From the NCBI RefSeq assembly GCF_015594925.2, contig NZ_CP087591.1, forward strand, positions 682,001 to 746,000: a DNA stretch of 64,000 nucleotides, written 5' to 3'. The notes below the pieces were generated by a model. It was not told the origin of the DNA and did no database searches. It saw nothing but the letters and a program-made list of their open reading frames with translations. The position numbers and the translations under genes are program-made. This DNA comes from Vibrio sp. VB16. GTDB lineage: Bacteria > Pseudomonadota > Gammaproteobacteria > Enterobacterales > Vibrionaceae. Positions 37,788-46,447 of this stretch are shown in pieces; the stretch's first letter is position 1, and every line of letters begins with the position of its first letter.

Positions 37788-38906
37788 ATGGCGAGCGTCA
37801 CGTTAAAGAATGTATGTAAAGCTTATGGCGACTTACTGATCTCCAAAAATGTTGATTTAGAAATCAAAGAAGGTGAGTTTGTTGTTTTCGTTGGTCCATC
37901 AGGCTGTGGTAAATCTACGCTATTACGCTGTATCGCTGGTTTAGAAGAGATCACCTCTGGTGACCTCTATATAGGCGAAGAACGAATGAATGACGTTGAA
38001 CCATCGAAACGTGGTGTTGGTATGGTTTTCCAATCCTATGCGCTATACCCGCACTTGAATCTTTATGACAACATGTCGTTTGGTCTTAAGCTTGCAAAAG
38101 CAAGCAAGGCTGAAATCGATAAACGTGTATCTCATGTTGCTGAAATATTACAACTTGGTCATCTGCTAGAAAGACAGCCTAAAGCACTTTCTGGTGGTCA
38201 ACGTCAACGTGTCGCAATTGGCCGTACCCTTGTTTCTCAGCCGAATGTATTCCTACTTGATGAGCCTTTGTCCAACCTTGACGCCGCGTTGCGCGTAAAC
38301 ATGCGTAGCGAAATCACCAAGTTGCAACGTCAGCTAGGTTGCACCATGATCTACGTAACGCACGACCAAGTCGAAGCAATGACAATGGCCGATAAAATCG
38401 TTGTGCTCGATGACGGTTTCGTCTCTCAAGTAGGCAAGCCTCTCGAACTGTATCATTACCCTGAAAATCGTTTTGTTGCTGGCTTTATTGGTTCACCAAA
38501 AATGAACTTTATGAGCGTTAATATTGAAGAAGTCGAAGCAGAGCGTGTACAGGTTCAACTTTCTAATGGCAATACGCTTTGGATTCCAGTCGATGGTAGA
38601 ACCGTCAATAAAGGCGAACGTATGTCGCTAGGTATTCGCCCAGAGCATCTACAAAATGCTGAAGAAGCCGACGCCGCCATCGAGGGTGATATTCAGATTG
38701 TCGAAAAACTCGGTAACGAAACCCAGATCTATTTGCATTTAGACAGCGCAGATGCGGATGTTATTTACCGCGCTCCTGACACTCTCGCGGTAGAGGTTGG
38801 GGACAAGTTCTCTATTGGTCTAGCCGCCAATCGTTGTCACCTGTTCCATAGTGATGGCAGAGCATGTAGACGACGGCACAAAGAGAATGGAATAGATTTT
38901 GATTAA
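37788..38906 (+). CDS. malK: Maltose/maltodextrin ABC ATPase MalK
   Basis: 372 residues with canonical Walker A GPSGCGKST (about 36), LSGGQRQR, Walker B and switch His (YVTHDQVEA). The C-terminal regulatory domain (about 240-372) is the region that binds MalT and EIIA-Glc in E. coli. Divergent from malEFG. Confidence 0.95.
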   Translation: MASVTLKNVCKAYGDLLISKNVDLEIKEGEFVVFVGPSGCGKSTLLRCIAGLEEITSGDLYIGEERMNDVEPSKRGVGMVFQSYALYPHLNLYDNMSFGLKLAKASKAEIDKRVSHVAEILQLGHLLERQPKALSGGQRQRVAIGRTLVSQPNVFLLDEPLSNLDAALRVNMRSEITKLQRQLGCTMIYVTHDQVEAMTMADKIVVLDDGFVSQVGKPLELYHYPENRFVAGFIGSPKMNFMSVNIEEVEAERVQVQLSNGNTLWIPVDGRTVNKGERMSLGIRPEHLQNAEEADAAIEGDIQIVEKLGNETQIYLHLDSADADVIYRAPDTLAVEVGDKFSIGLAANRCHLFHSDGRACRRRHKENGIDFD

Positions 38907-38945
38907 AATCTAATCAAATCAAATCGCTCTAACCGTAACCACTAA

Positions 38946-38979
38946 AACCTTGCTCATCCTTAGCAAGGTTTTTTATTTT
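38946..38979 (+). terminator. Rho-independent terminator after malK
   Basis: Nine-base stem AACCTTGCT / AGCAAGGTT with a seven-base loop and a T-rich tail. Confidence 0.9.
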
Positions 38980-39063
38980 CTCACCTACTCCGCCCTCTAA
39001 AAATGTCCTAATAGCCTATTGGAAACGCGACAAATCTTCTTCATTAACCTCACGTCAATTCGA

Positions 39064-39078
39064 TTCTCATATTGAGAA
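39064..39078. promoter_or_regulatory. SypG-type enhancer box upstream of sypA
   Basis: TTCTCATATTGAGAA is a perfect palindrome and fits the Vibrio fischeri SypG consensus as I recall it (TTCTCA-N3-TG...). It ends 69 bases before the -24 box. The same palindrome (TTCTCA-N3-TGAGAA) stands 71 bases before the second syp promoter at 59311. Confidence 0.75.
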
Positions 39079-39147
39079 TACGCAAATCTCTCATTTTAAC
39101 ATCAACAAAAAATCAATATATTTCCTTTATTTCAACAACTTAAAATG

Positions 39148-39163
39148 TGGCACATAAAGTGTA
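39148..39163 (+). promoter_or_regulatory. Sigma54 promoter of the first syp operon
   Basis: TGGCACATAAAGTGTA: the -24 box is a perfect TGGCAC, the -12 box GTGTA is weak (T in place of C). Position 40 bases before sypA and downstream of the SypG box supports the call. Confidence 0.6.
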
Positions 39164-39202
39164 TTTACCTATCTACACACAACCACATAAAGAGTCATTG
39201 TC

Positions 39203-39529
39203 ATGGAACTTAGAAAAATAGACGCAAGTGAAACACTCCTTACTCTTCAACTTTCAGGAGACTTGGACGCAAATGGAAGCAAAGAAGCCCTCCCTCATAT
39301 TGATCAAGTCCTTTCGGAAGATAACCATCCAGAGATCGAAATCGACCTAAAGCATGTTTTGTTCTTAGATTCCTCTGGTGTAGGCGCCATCGTATACATG
39401 TACAAACGATTAGTTGAGCGAGAAAGAAATATGCGAATTGAAAACGTGCATGGACAACCACTCGAAATTATTACGCTGCTTCGTATCAATCAAGCGATAT
39501 CTGTAAATCAAAAGAGAGAGGCCGCATAG
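39203..39529 (+). CDS. sypA: STAS-domain protein (SypA-like biofilm regulator)
   Basis: 108 residues, a single STAS domain. FLDSSGVGA places the phosphorylatable Ser at 57. In V. fischeri SypA is controlled through this Ser by the kinase/phosphatase SypE; no sypE is visible in this locus. First gene of the operon, just after the sigma54 promoter. Confidence 0.85.
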   Translation: MELRKIDASETLLTLQLSGDLDANGSKEALPHIDQVLSEDNHPEIEIDLKHVLFLDSSGVGAIVYMYKRLVERERNMRIENVHGQPLEIITLLRINQAISVNQKREAA

Positions 39530-39565
39530 ATATCATCTCTATGCGAGACTTAAGGAGAAGCCAGC

Positions 39566-40402
39566 ATGAAACACAACGCCTATAAACAACTATTAATCCT
39601 TTTTAGCATCAGCTACCTAGTTGCATGTAGTAGTAGCTACCCAGAAAGCGGTCGTGGTGGCTTGGCAGAAAATGATTTTGAATCTGGCTTCTCCCCTGTT
39701 TTACCTGATGAACCACTCGGCCCCGAGCACGGGCTAAGATTCGACTGGCAAATAAGTAAGCTTCATCTCGACATGTTAGTACAAGAAGGCGCTATATGGT
39801 GCTTCCCCGCGGCGGTTGTACAGAATCAAGAAAGGCAAAATAGAATCGCCAGAGAGCTTGAAGGCAACTTGTTACTCGATGCCGCAAACGACCTCATTGT
39901 CCAGAGAAAAAGCCTCAACAAATTGGAACAACGGCTGACTTATGTCACCAGTCAGGCCGATTGTACACCACCAACAAGTCAACAAGACCAGCAACAAGAA
40001 CTGGGTGTCATTAACGAGTTATTCGCTATGCTCAACGTTGACAATCAATTTGCCCAGAACTCAAGTGAGATCAATCCAAAATACATGGGGAACCTAGCGC
40101 AGGCGGCCAACATGTTGAAAGAGAATAAGCATCTAAAGCTTGCTATAACAGGCCATGCCGACGCGTCAGGTAGTGTCGAATACAACGAAACGCTAGCATT
40201 AGATAGAGCCAATCAGGTGAAACGATACCTAACCATTTTTGGCTTGAACCCAGCGAGAATTAAATCCAGTTCTCTCGGCTCAAGCGCACCGCTTTTCCAG
40301 GGTGATACCGCGGCCGTTCAATTAACCAATAGAAGAGTTAGCGTTGAGATTATCTCAAGTAATAACTCGACCGTAGCCTTAAACACAAGGGGCTCATTAT
40401 GA
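39566..40402 (+). CDS. sypB: OmpA-family lipoprotein (SypB-like)
   Basis: 278 residues. Lipobox LVAC with the lipidated Cys at 21. The C-terminal OmpA-like peptidoglycan-binding domain (about 165-270) has the ITGHADASGS and RANQVKRYL pattern and NRR near the end. Likely anchors the export machinery to the cell wall. Overlaps sypC by four bases. Confidence 0.85.
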   Translation: MKHNAYKQLLILFSISYLVACSSSYPESGRGGLAENDFESGFSPVLPDEPLGPEHGLRFDWQISKLHLDMLVQEGAIWCFPAAVVQNQERQNRIARELEGNLLLDAANDLIVQRKSLNKLEQRLTYVTSQADCTPPTSQQDQQQELGVINELFAMLNVDNQFAQNSSEINPKYMGNLAQAANMLKENKHLKLAITGHADASGSVEYNETLALDRANQVKRYLTIFGLNPARIKSSSLGSSAPLFQGDTAAVQLTNRRVSVEIISSNNSTVALNTRGSL

Positions 40403-42522
40403 AACCCACAAATCTATTTTTAGTCACATTAACCTGCCTATTTGTCTTACTTTTCACCTCGGCCTCTCAAGCAGACTCAAATGAGACGGTTAACATTGGC
40501 GATAACATACAGGTTAACCTTCCCGGGGAAAGCAGTTTAAATAAAGGTTTCCAGGTCGACCAAAAAGGACAAATAACCCTGCCAGAGATTGGCGCTGTTT
40601 TTGTGGCCGGATACGATGAAGTGCAGCTCAAAAATATCGTACTCGAACGCCTTTCTGTCGCTTTTAGAGATCTGCGTAACGCCGAGGTATATGTCGCTAA
40701 GAAACAATTAATCGTCATGGTACAGGGGTATGTTAAATCACCCGGTCAATTTACTATCCCTAGCAATGCAGGAGTTCAGGCAGCGATCACTTCCGCGGGA
40801 GGTCTTCGTTCTGGTGCACAGTTAGATAAAATACTGTTAAAAAGAGGCTCGGAAAACAGCGTCTTCAATTACAAAAAATTTCTTGATACCGGCGACAATA
40901 GTGTTCTGCCTAAACTTCGTTCACTCGATACAATTTTCGTCCCAGCATCACCGCTTGTTGGCAATATAGAGCAAGAATTCAACCCACTTTCTCAGGCCAA
41001 TTCAGGCGACAGTTCAGACCCTAAATCTGCCATTAAAGTTTTTGGCGAGGTGAACTCACCGGGGTCTTTCTCTTATAGTGCCGAGACAAACTTAGTCGAT
41101 ATATTAATGCGTTCTGGTGGCGTTACTCGTTACGCTAGCGTTGAACAGATTCGTGTTATTACCGATAACAACCCTATCCTTTTCAATCTCAAACGCTACC
41201 TAGATTCAGGCGATAGCAAACTCCTCCCTATCTTGTTACCTGGATCAACCATTTTTGTTCCTAAGCAAGAAGAGGAGATTAAATCGGGTGCTAACACCGT
41301 TTACGTAATGGGTGAAGTTGCCGCACCCGGTGCATTTGAAGGAAAACCGGGGGCAAGCTTTATGGACATCCTTGCCAATGCTGGTGGCCCGACAAGGTTT
41401 GCAGAATCAAGACAAATACGCGTAATTAAGAGTGGTGGGCAAGTCATCAAATTTGACTTAACCGCCTACACAGAAGGTCTAGGAACCAACCGACCACCAT
41501 CGATCATGCCCGGTGACGCTATTTTTGTACCTGAAAAAACCGACATGAATGAAAAATCGTGGCTAAAAGTGTCACCTAACCGCGCCGTTAATGTGATTGG
41601 GGAAGTAGTTAGGCCCGGAAGGATTGAGTGGTCAGATGAAATGGACTTTATGGACCTACTCGCTCATGTCGGTGGGCCAACACGTAGAGCCGACACGACA
41701 AAAATAGAAGTCGTATCAACTAACAGAGCAACCGGAGAAAAAGAACTACAGACCTTCAATTTAGATGATTTTATCAAAAAAGGCGCGAGACGATCAGACC
41801 AACCCGTCATATCAGCCGGATCGATAGTTCGCGTCCACGACCTACCGCAAGATCCATCAGACAACAAATCCCAATGGGTCAGACAAAGTTCTGATGCTTC
41901 TATCTACATATTTGGACAAATAAACGCGCCGGGCCGTTATCGATTCACTAACGAAATGCATTTCTTGGATATATTGTCTGCCGCCGATGGCCCAACAAAG
42001 GACGCCGATATACACAACATTCGAGTTACGCACAGAGACAAGAGTTATTCTAAAGTGAGCAAATTGAACCTAGCCCTATACTTTGAGACGGGCGACGAGT
42101 CCCTACTACCAAAGGTAAAACCGGGCGACACAATTTACATGCCAGAGAAAAACCGTAATTGGTTAGATCGTTCTAAAGAGAGCACTGTAAGAGTGCTAGG
42201 GGCGGTAAATGACCCTGGACGATACGTTTTCAACGATTCTATGACGATTCTCGATATCCTTGCGGAAGCGGGGGGACCAAGCGAGGACGCATACCTAGAA
42301 AAAATCAGCGTCGTCAATATTTCCACTAGCCAAAGCCAAGCGAGAACCTTTGACCTCATTGAGTTTAGCAAATCAGCCAGTTTTCGAAATTTGCCTGTCA
42401 TTCGAGCTGGGGACACCATTTATATTCCCGACAGAAGAGAAAGCTTAACGGAAAAAATACGCCTTGGCCTTAAAGACGTTCTTCAAATTGCAACCACCAT
42501 TGTTTTAATAGGGGCGATCTAA
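40399..42522 (+). CDS. sypC: Polysaccharide export protein with six SLBB repeats (SypC/Wza-like)
   Basis: 707 residues, nearly twice Wza. Signal peptide (cleavage near SQA, residue 26) without a clear lipobox. The polysaccharide-export domain is at about 30-105, then six SLBB-type repeats, each beginning with a (V/I)xVxGxVxxPG strand near residues 110, 213, 306, 400, 503 and 595, and a hydrophobic C-terminal helix (about 685-707). Expected to form the outer-membrane export channel. Stop and the next start overlap (TAATG). Confidence 0.85.
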   Translation: MKPTNLFLVTLTCLFVLLFTSASQADSNETVNIGDNIQVNLPGESSLNKGFQVDQKGQITLPEIGAVFVAGYDEVQLKNIVLERLSVAFRDLRNAEVYVAKKQLIVMVQGYVKSPGQFTIPSNAGVQAAITSAGGLRSGAQLDKILLKRGSENSVFNYKKFLDTGDNSVLPKLRSLDTIFVPASPLVGNIEQEFNPLSQANSGDSSDPKSAIKVFGEVNSPGSFSYSAETNLVDILMRSGGVTRYASVEQIRVITDNNPILFNLKRYLDSGDSKLLPILLPGSTIFVPKQEEEIKSGANTVYVMGEVAAPGAFEGKPGASFMDILANAGGPTRFAESRQIRVIKSGGQVIKFDLTAYTEGLGTNRPPSIMPGDAIFVPEKTDMNEKSWLKVSPNRAVNVIGEVVRPGRIEWSDEMDFMDLLAHVGGPTRRADTTKIEVVSTNRATGEKELQTFNLDDFIKKGARRSDQPVISAGSIVRVHDLPQDPSDNKSQWVRQSSDASIYIFGQINAPGRYRFTNEMHFLDILSAADGPTKDADIHNIRVTHRDKSYSKVSKLNLALYFETGDESLLPKVKPGDTIYMPEKNRNWLDRSKESTVRVLGAVNDPGRYVFNDSMTILDILAEAGGPSEDAYLEKISVVNISTSQSQARTFDLIEFSKSASFRNLPVIRAGDTIYIPDRRESLTEKIRLGLKDVLQIATTIVLIGAI

Positions 42523-43211
42523 TGACTATACCCGCAATGCACGCCGAAATAGAACAGATTTTTATCGAAGCCGAATTAGCTGACTGTCGTTCACTATGTA
42601 TCACTTCATGCCAATCAGGCGAAGGTGTCACATCATTAGCCATCGCCTTAACCGAGCGGTATCTGCTAGCAGGTTACCGCACGTTAATCATTGATCTCAA
42701 TATCCACAAACCCAGTTTTAGTGTGCTGGAATTACCCTCGTTAGAACCCAATGAATTTTGGCTAGAACACACCAGCTCAGCACAGTGTTTTACGGGCGTT
42801 GCTTCTCCTATCAATCCTCCGGCACAACTCGCGTATAAACGGCCCGGACATCTCAAAAAGAACATAGAAGAATGGAGCAAACAATTCGATCGCATCGTGA
42901 TAGATACGTCTCCAATACTCAATATCAATAAGAGTAACATCCCTTCCCAGATTGTTGCGACAGCCTGTGACCGAACCATTTTAACTGTACTGGCAGGGGT
43001 GACAAACAAACATGACGTCACACAAGCGATGAAACTACTTAATTCATCTCAGATACAGCTACTTGGCACCGTTTTAAACACCAAAGAGCAGCCTAGTTTA
43101 TTATTCGAACTCAACAGAGAAATAAACAGACTGGCCTTTCTTCCTCGTAAATGGCGATCCGCTATTACAAATAAACTAAAAAAGAATCAATTTCTCTCCA
43201 TCACAGTATAG
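42522..43211 (+). CDS. sypD: SypD-like ParA/BY-kinase-type protein with degenerate P-loop
   Basis: 229 residues, resembling the cytoplasmic half of Wzc/CpsD kinases. The P-loop reads CQSGEGVTS, with Val in place of the nucleotide-binding Lys, and the Walker A' motif reads LIIDLNIHKP with Asn for Asp. Walker B DRIVIDTSPI remains. There is no Wzz-type membrane part and no C-terminal Tyr cluster. ATP hydrolysis is doubtful; it may be a structural or regulatory relative. Position fits sypD. Confidence 0.72.
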   Translation: MTIPAMHAEIEQIFIEAELADCRSLCITSCQSGEGVTSLAIALTERYLLAGYRTLIIDLNIHKPSFSVLELPSLEPNEFWLEHTSSAQCFTGVASPINPPAQLAYKRPGHLKKNIEEWSKQFDRIVIDTSPILNINKSNIPSQIVATACDRTILTVLAGVTNKHDVTQAMKLLNSSQIQLLGTVLNTKEQPSLLFELNREINRLAFLPRKWRSAITNKLKKNQFLSITV

Positions 43212-43284
43212 TAAATAGTGGATTATTACCTAAACTAGTACTACAACCATTTGAAAAGATAAAGATTATTGATAAGGGCAAATA

Positions 43285-44097
43285 ATGATAATAATTAGAA
43301 CAATCCTAATATCCTTGATAATGCTCATTTCTGCACCTATTTGGGCCCACCATTATACCTTTGGTATTGTACCCCAGCAGTCTGCAAGTCGACTTGCTAA
43401 ACAATGGTCACCCATATTAAAGGCACTTTCAGAAGAGACTGGGCATGAATTTGTATTCAAGACGACGAGTGATATTCCTACCTTCGAAAAAAACCTCGCT
43501 AAGGGAGAATATAGCTTTGCCTACATGAATCCTTATCATTTTGTTGTATTTAACCAGTCACCGGGATACCAAGCTGTAACGAAAGCCAAAGACAAAATGA
43601 TAAAAGGCATCATTGTCGTAAAGAAAGACAGCAACATAACGGAGGTAGAGCAACTCAATAACTCCGAAATGGCGTTCCCTGCACCGGCTTCATTTGCGGC
43701 CAGTATACTTCCTCAAGCGTACCTAAACGCCGCCAACGTTAACTTCACGCCTAAGTATGTTTCATCCCATGATTCAGTCTATTTAGCGATAGCGAGAGGA
43801 TTCTTTCCTGCGGGTGGAGGTGTGATGAGAACGTTCAATGCGATGCCCTCAGAAATAAAAGAACAACTTAACCCTATCTGGACCACCAAAGGTTACACAC
43901 CCCATGCCATTGCGGCACACCCGTCTATAGATTCAAAATTACGAGAGCAAGTTAAAGACTTTTTTGCTAATCTTGCGAATACTCCAGAAGGTGCAAAAGT
44001 ATTAGAACCATTGAAAATAAAAGCATTTATGCCCGCGAAAAATAGCGACTGGGATGATGTGCGAGCTCTGGATATTGACCTCATTCAAACGAAATAG
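43285..44097 (+). CDS. PhnD-like periplasmic binding protein in the syp operon
   Basis: 270 residues with a signal peptide (cleavage after IWA near 21) and the PhnD/phosphonate-binding pattern: FGIVPQQSASRLAKQWSPIL at the start, AYMNPYHFV and a FPAPASFAAS anion-loop. No transporter genes are near. It stands where sypE would be expected and 12 bases before the sypF-like kinase gene, so I infer a ligand-binding partner of that kinase. The ligand is unknown; phosphate, phosphonate or another small anion are possible. Confidence 0.8.
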   Translation: MIIIRTILISLIMLISAPIWAHHYTFGIVPQQSASRLAKQWSPILKALSEETGHEFVFKTTSDIPTFEKNLAKGEYSFAYMNPYHFVVFNQSPGYQAVTKAKDKMIKGIIVVKKDSNITEVEQLNNSEMAFPAPASFAASILPQAYLNAANVNFTPKYVSSHDSVYLAIARGFFPAGGGVMRTFNAMPSEIKEQLNPIWTTKGYTPHAIAAHPSIDSKLREQVKDFFANLANTPEGAKVLEPLKIKAFMPAKNSDWDDVRALDIDLIQTK

Positions 44098-44109
44098 TAG
44101 GACAATAAG

Positions 44110-46368
44110 ATGAACCTTCGTAACAAGACTATTATTGGTATTGCGGCAATTGAGACTTTTCTCTTAGTCATTCTTGTCTTTAGTGCTATGTCTTTTTTAG
44201 GCGATTCGAATGAGAAACAATTGATACAACGAGCCCATGCGACAACGACTATGTTTGCGCACGCCATCAAAGATGCAGTATTAACGACCAATCTTGCGAC
44301 ACTCGATGACCTTGTAAATGACATTATGGTGCTCGAAGATGTGGTCTATGTTCAAGTAAAGAGTTATGGGCAAACACTCTCTTCTGGTGGCAATATTGAG
44401 CTGCTCGAAAATGGTGTAAAAATTGATGAAGACTTACGATCTGTCGACGATGGTGTATTTGACACCAAAATCGACATTAAAAGCGATGGTACCGTATATG
44501 GTTCTATCGAAATAGGCTTTGCAACCACCGCTATTAGTAAAATGTTGGATGATGCTCGTAAAGCCATAATAGGCATCGCCTCTTTAGAGGTTCTGCTAGT
44601 GGCTCTGTTTTCCTTTGTACTCGGTACCTATCTGACCAGAAGCTTAGTCAAACTAAGAAAAGCAGCACACACGGTTAGCAAGAAAGGACCAGGCTATCAG
44701 CTGAATCTACAACAAAAAGACGAGCTAGGTGAGGTTGCAAACGCCTTCGACATCATGTCTAAAAACCTTGAAGACAGCTACATCGATCTTAAGGCAGCCC
44801 GAAAACAGGCAGAAAAGGCGAATGAAAGTAAAAGCCTTTTCCTTGCCTCGATGTCGCATGAAATTAGAACACCAATGAATGGTGTTATTGGGCTACTTAA
44901 TTCTCTCAAGCAGACCCCATTAAATAACGAACAACAAAAACTGGTTAATGTCGCCACCGACTCCGGACTATTTCTCCTATCCTTAATCAACAACATTCTC
45001 GATTTCTCCAGGATGGAATCGAATAACATGAGCATCGATAGGAGGATATTCAACCCCTCTGACGCGACTCAGTCGGTCATTGACAATGTCAAAACACTAG
45101 CGCTTGATAAAGGCTTAGATTTGAATTTGAAGTCCAACCATCTCCCTGAATACCTTGTCGGTGATGAATACCGTTATAAGCAGGTGTTACTTAATCTTAT
45201 CGGCAACGCATTAAAGTTCACCGAGGTAGGGGATATTGATATCGAACTATTCACGACAAGAACATCTGAAAACCATGCAAAAATTACCTGTAAAATAAGA
45301 GATACCGGTATCGGCATTTCTGAAAAATCGCTGCCTTACCTATTTGATGAATTTACCATGGCAGATCAATCCTTCTCTCGTGATAATGAAGGGTCTGGAT
45401 TAGGTCTTGCCATCTGCAAGAAATTAGTCAACCTAATGGATGGCGAGATAACAGTAGAAAGCACGGAAGGCGTAGGGAGTTGTTTTACGGTTCATCTTCC
45501 TATGGAGATGGCAACGCGTGACGACTTCCAACAATCCAAAGCATTACCAAACAATCTACATCCAAAGTGCTTGCACAGTCGCATTCTAGTTGCAGAAGAT
45601 AATAAGGCGAATCAACTCGTCATACAGAGCCTTTTTAAACACATTGGATTAAACATTGATATCGCCAACAATGGCATTGAAGCGGTTCAAATGGCTCAAA
45701 ACAACGTATACGACATTATTTTTATGGATATCTCAATGCCCGAAATGGATGGAATAGAAGCGTGCAAAAGGATCCTCAACGCCGACAATAAGACCGGCGC
45801 TACATTACCGATTATTGCCTTTACTGCGCATGCATTATCTGGCGACAAGGAATCATTTGTTCGCGCAGGCATGACAGATTACTTATCGAAACCCGTCAAT
45901 CTTTCAAATTTAATCAATACACTAAACAAATATGTCGCACAGGAAAGTGAAACAGACATTCAAATTAAATCGCCAACAATCAAGGTAATCCCGGTAACGA
46001 CAGGTAACGCCGCACATTCAAAATCACTTATTAATGAGTCAACGCTACGACAGATGGTTAAAGATACGAGTGCCGAAGTGATGCCAATGTTGATTGACCA
46101 CTATGTAGACGAAGCGCAAAAAAATGTCCGCAAAATGCTTATCGCACTAGAAGAATCCGATTATGCCACGCTAAAGTTTGAGGCACACACGTTAACTAGC
46201 TCCTCACTCGCATTGGGCAATACGAGCCTAGCCGAATTAGCTAAAAAAATAGAATCCCTCTGTATCGATAATGAATTCACAAAGGTAAAAGCGATCACAG
46301 AAAACTTAGACTCGATTGCACAAGATTCATTAGATTCGTTGCAAAGAAGAAAAGAACAAGGATTTTAA
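44110..46368 (+). CDS. sypF: Hybrid sensor histidine kinase (SypF-like)
   Basis: 752 residues: membrane helix (about 8-30), periplasmic sensor (31-155), second helix (156-178), HAMP, HisKA with His250 (SHEIRTPMNG), HATPase with DTGIGIS and GSGLGLAIC, receiver domain with Asp540 (FMDISMPEMDG), and an HPt domain with His693 (AHTLTSSS). The full His-Asp-His relay would feed SypG. The gene follows the PhnD-like gene by 12 bases. Confidence 0.9.
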   Translation: MNLRNKTIIGIAAIETFLLVILVFSAMSFLGDSNEKQLIQRAHATTTMFAHAIKDAVLTTNLATLDDLVNDIMVLEDVVYVQVKSYGQTLSSGGNIELLENGVKIDEDLRSVDDGVFDTKIDIKSDGTVYGSIEIGFATTAISKMLDDARKAIIGIASLEVLLVALFSFVLGTYLTRSLVKLRKAAHTVSKKGPGYQLNLQQKDELGEVANAFDIMSKNLEDSYIDLKAARKQAEKANESKSLFLASMSHEIRTPMNGVIGLLNSLKQTPLNNEQQKLVNVATDSGLFLLSLINNILDFSRMESNNMSIDRRIFNPSDATQSVIDNVKTLALDKGLDLNLKSNHLPEYLVGDEYRYKQVLLNLIGNALKFTEVGDIDIELFTTRTSENHAKITCKIRDTGIGISEKSLPYLFDEFTMADQSFSRDNEGSGLGLAICKKLVNLMDGEITVESTEGVGSCFTVHLPMEMATRDDFQQSKALPNNLHPKCLHSRILVAEDNKANQLVIQSLFKHIGLNIDIANNGIEAVQMAQNNVYDIIFMDISMPEMDGIEACKRILNADNKTGATLPIIAFTAHALSGDKESFVRAGMTDYLSKPVNLSNLINTLNKYVAQESETDIQIKSPTIKVIPVTTGNAAHSKSLINESTLRQMVKDTSAEVMPMLIDHYVDEAQKNVRKMLIALEESDYATLKFEAHTLTSSSLALGNTSLAELAKKIESLCIDNEFTKVKAITENLDSIAQDSLDSLQRRKEQGF

Positions 46369-46447
46369 TGAGATAAAACAGAATTAACGCCTTTATAGTC
46401 TATTCTATAGGAATGATGTCCCATATGAAAAACACAAGGGTATAGGT

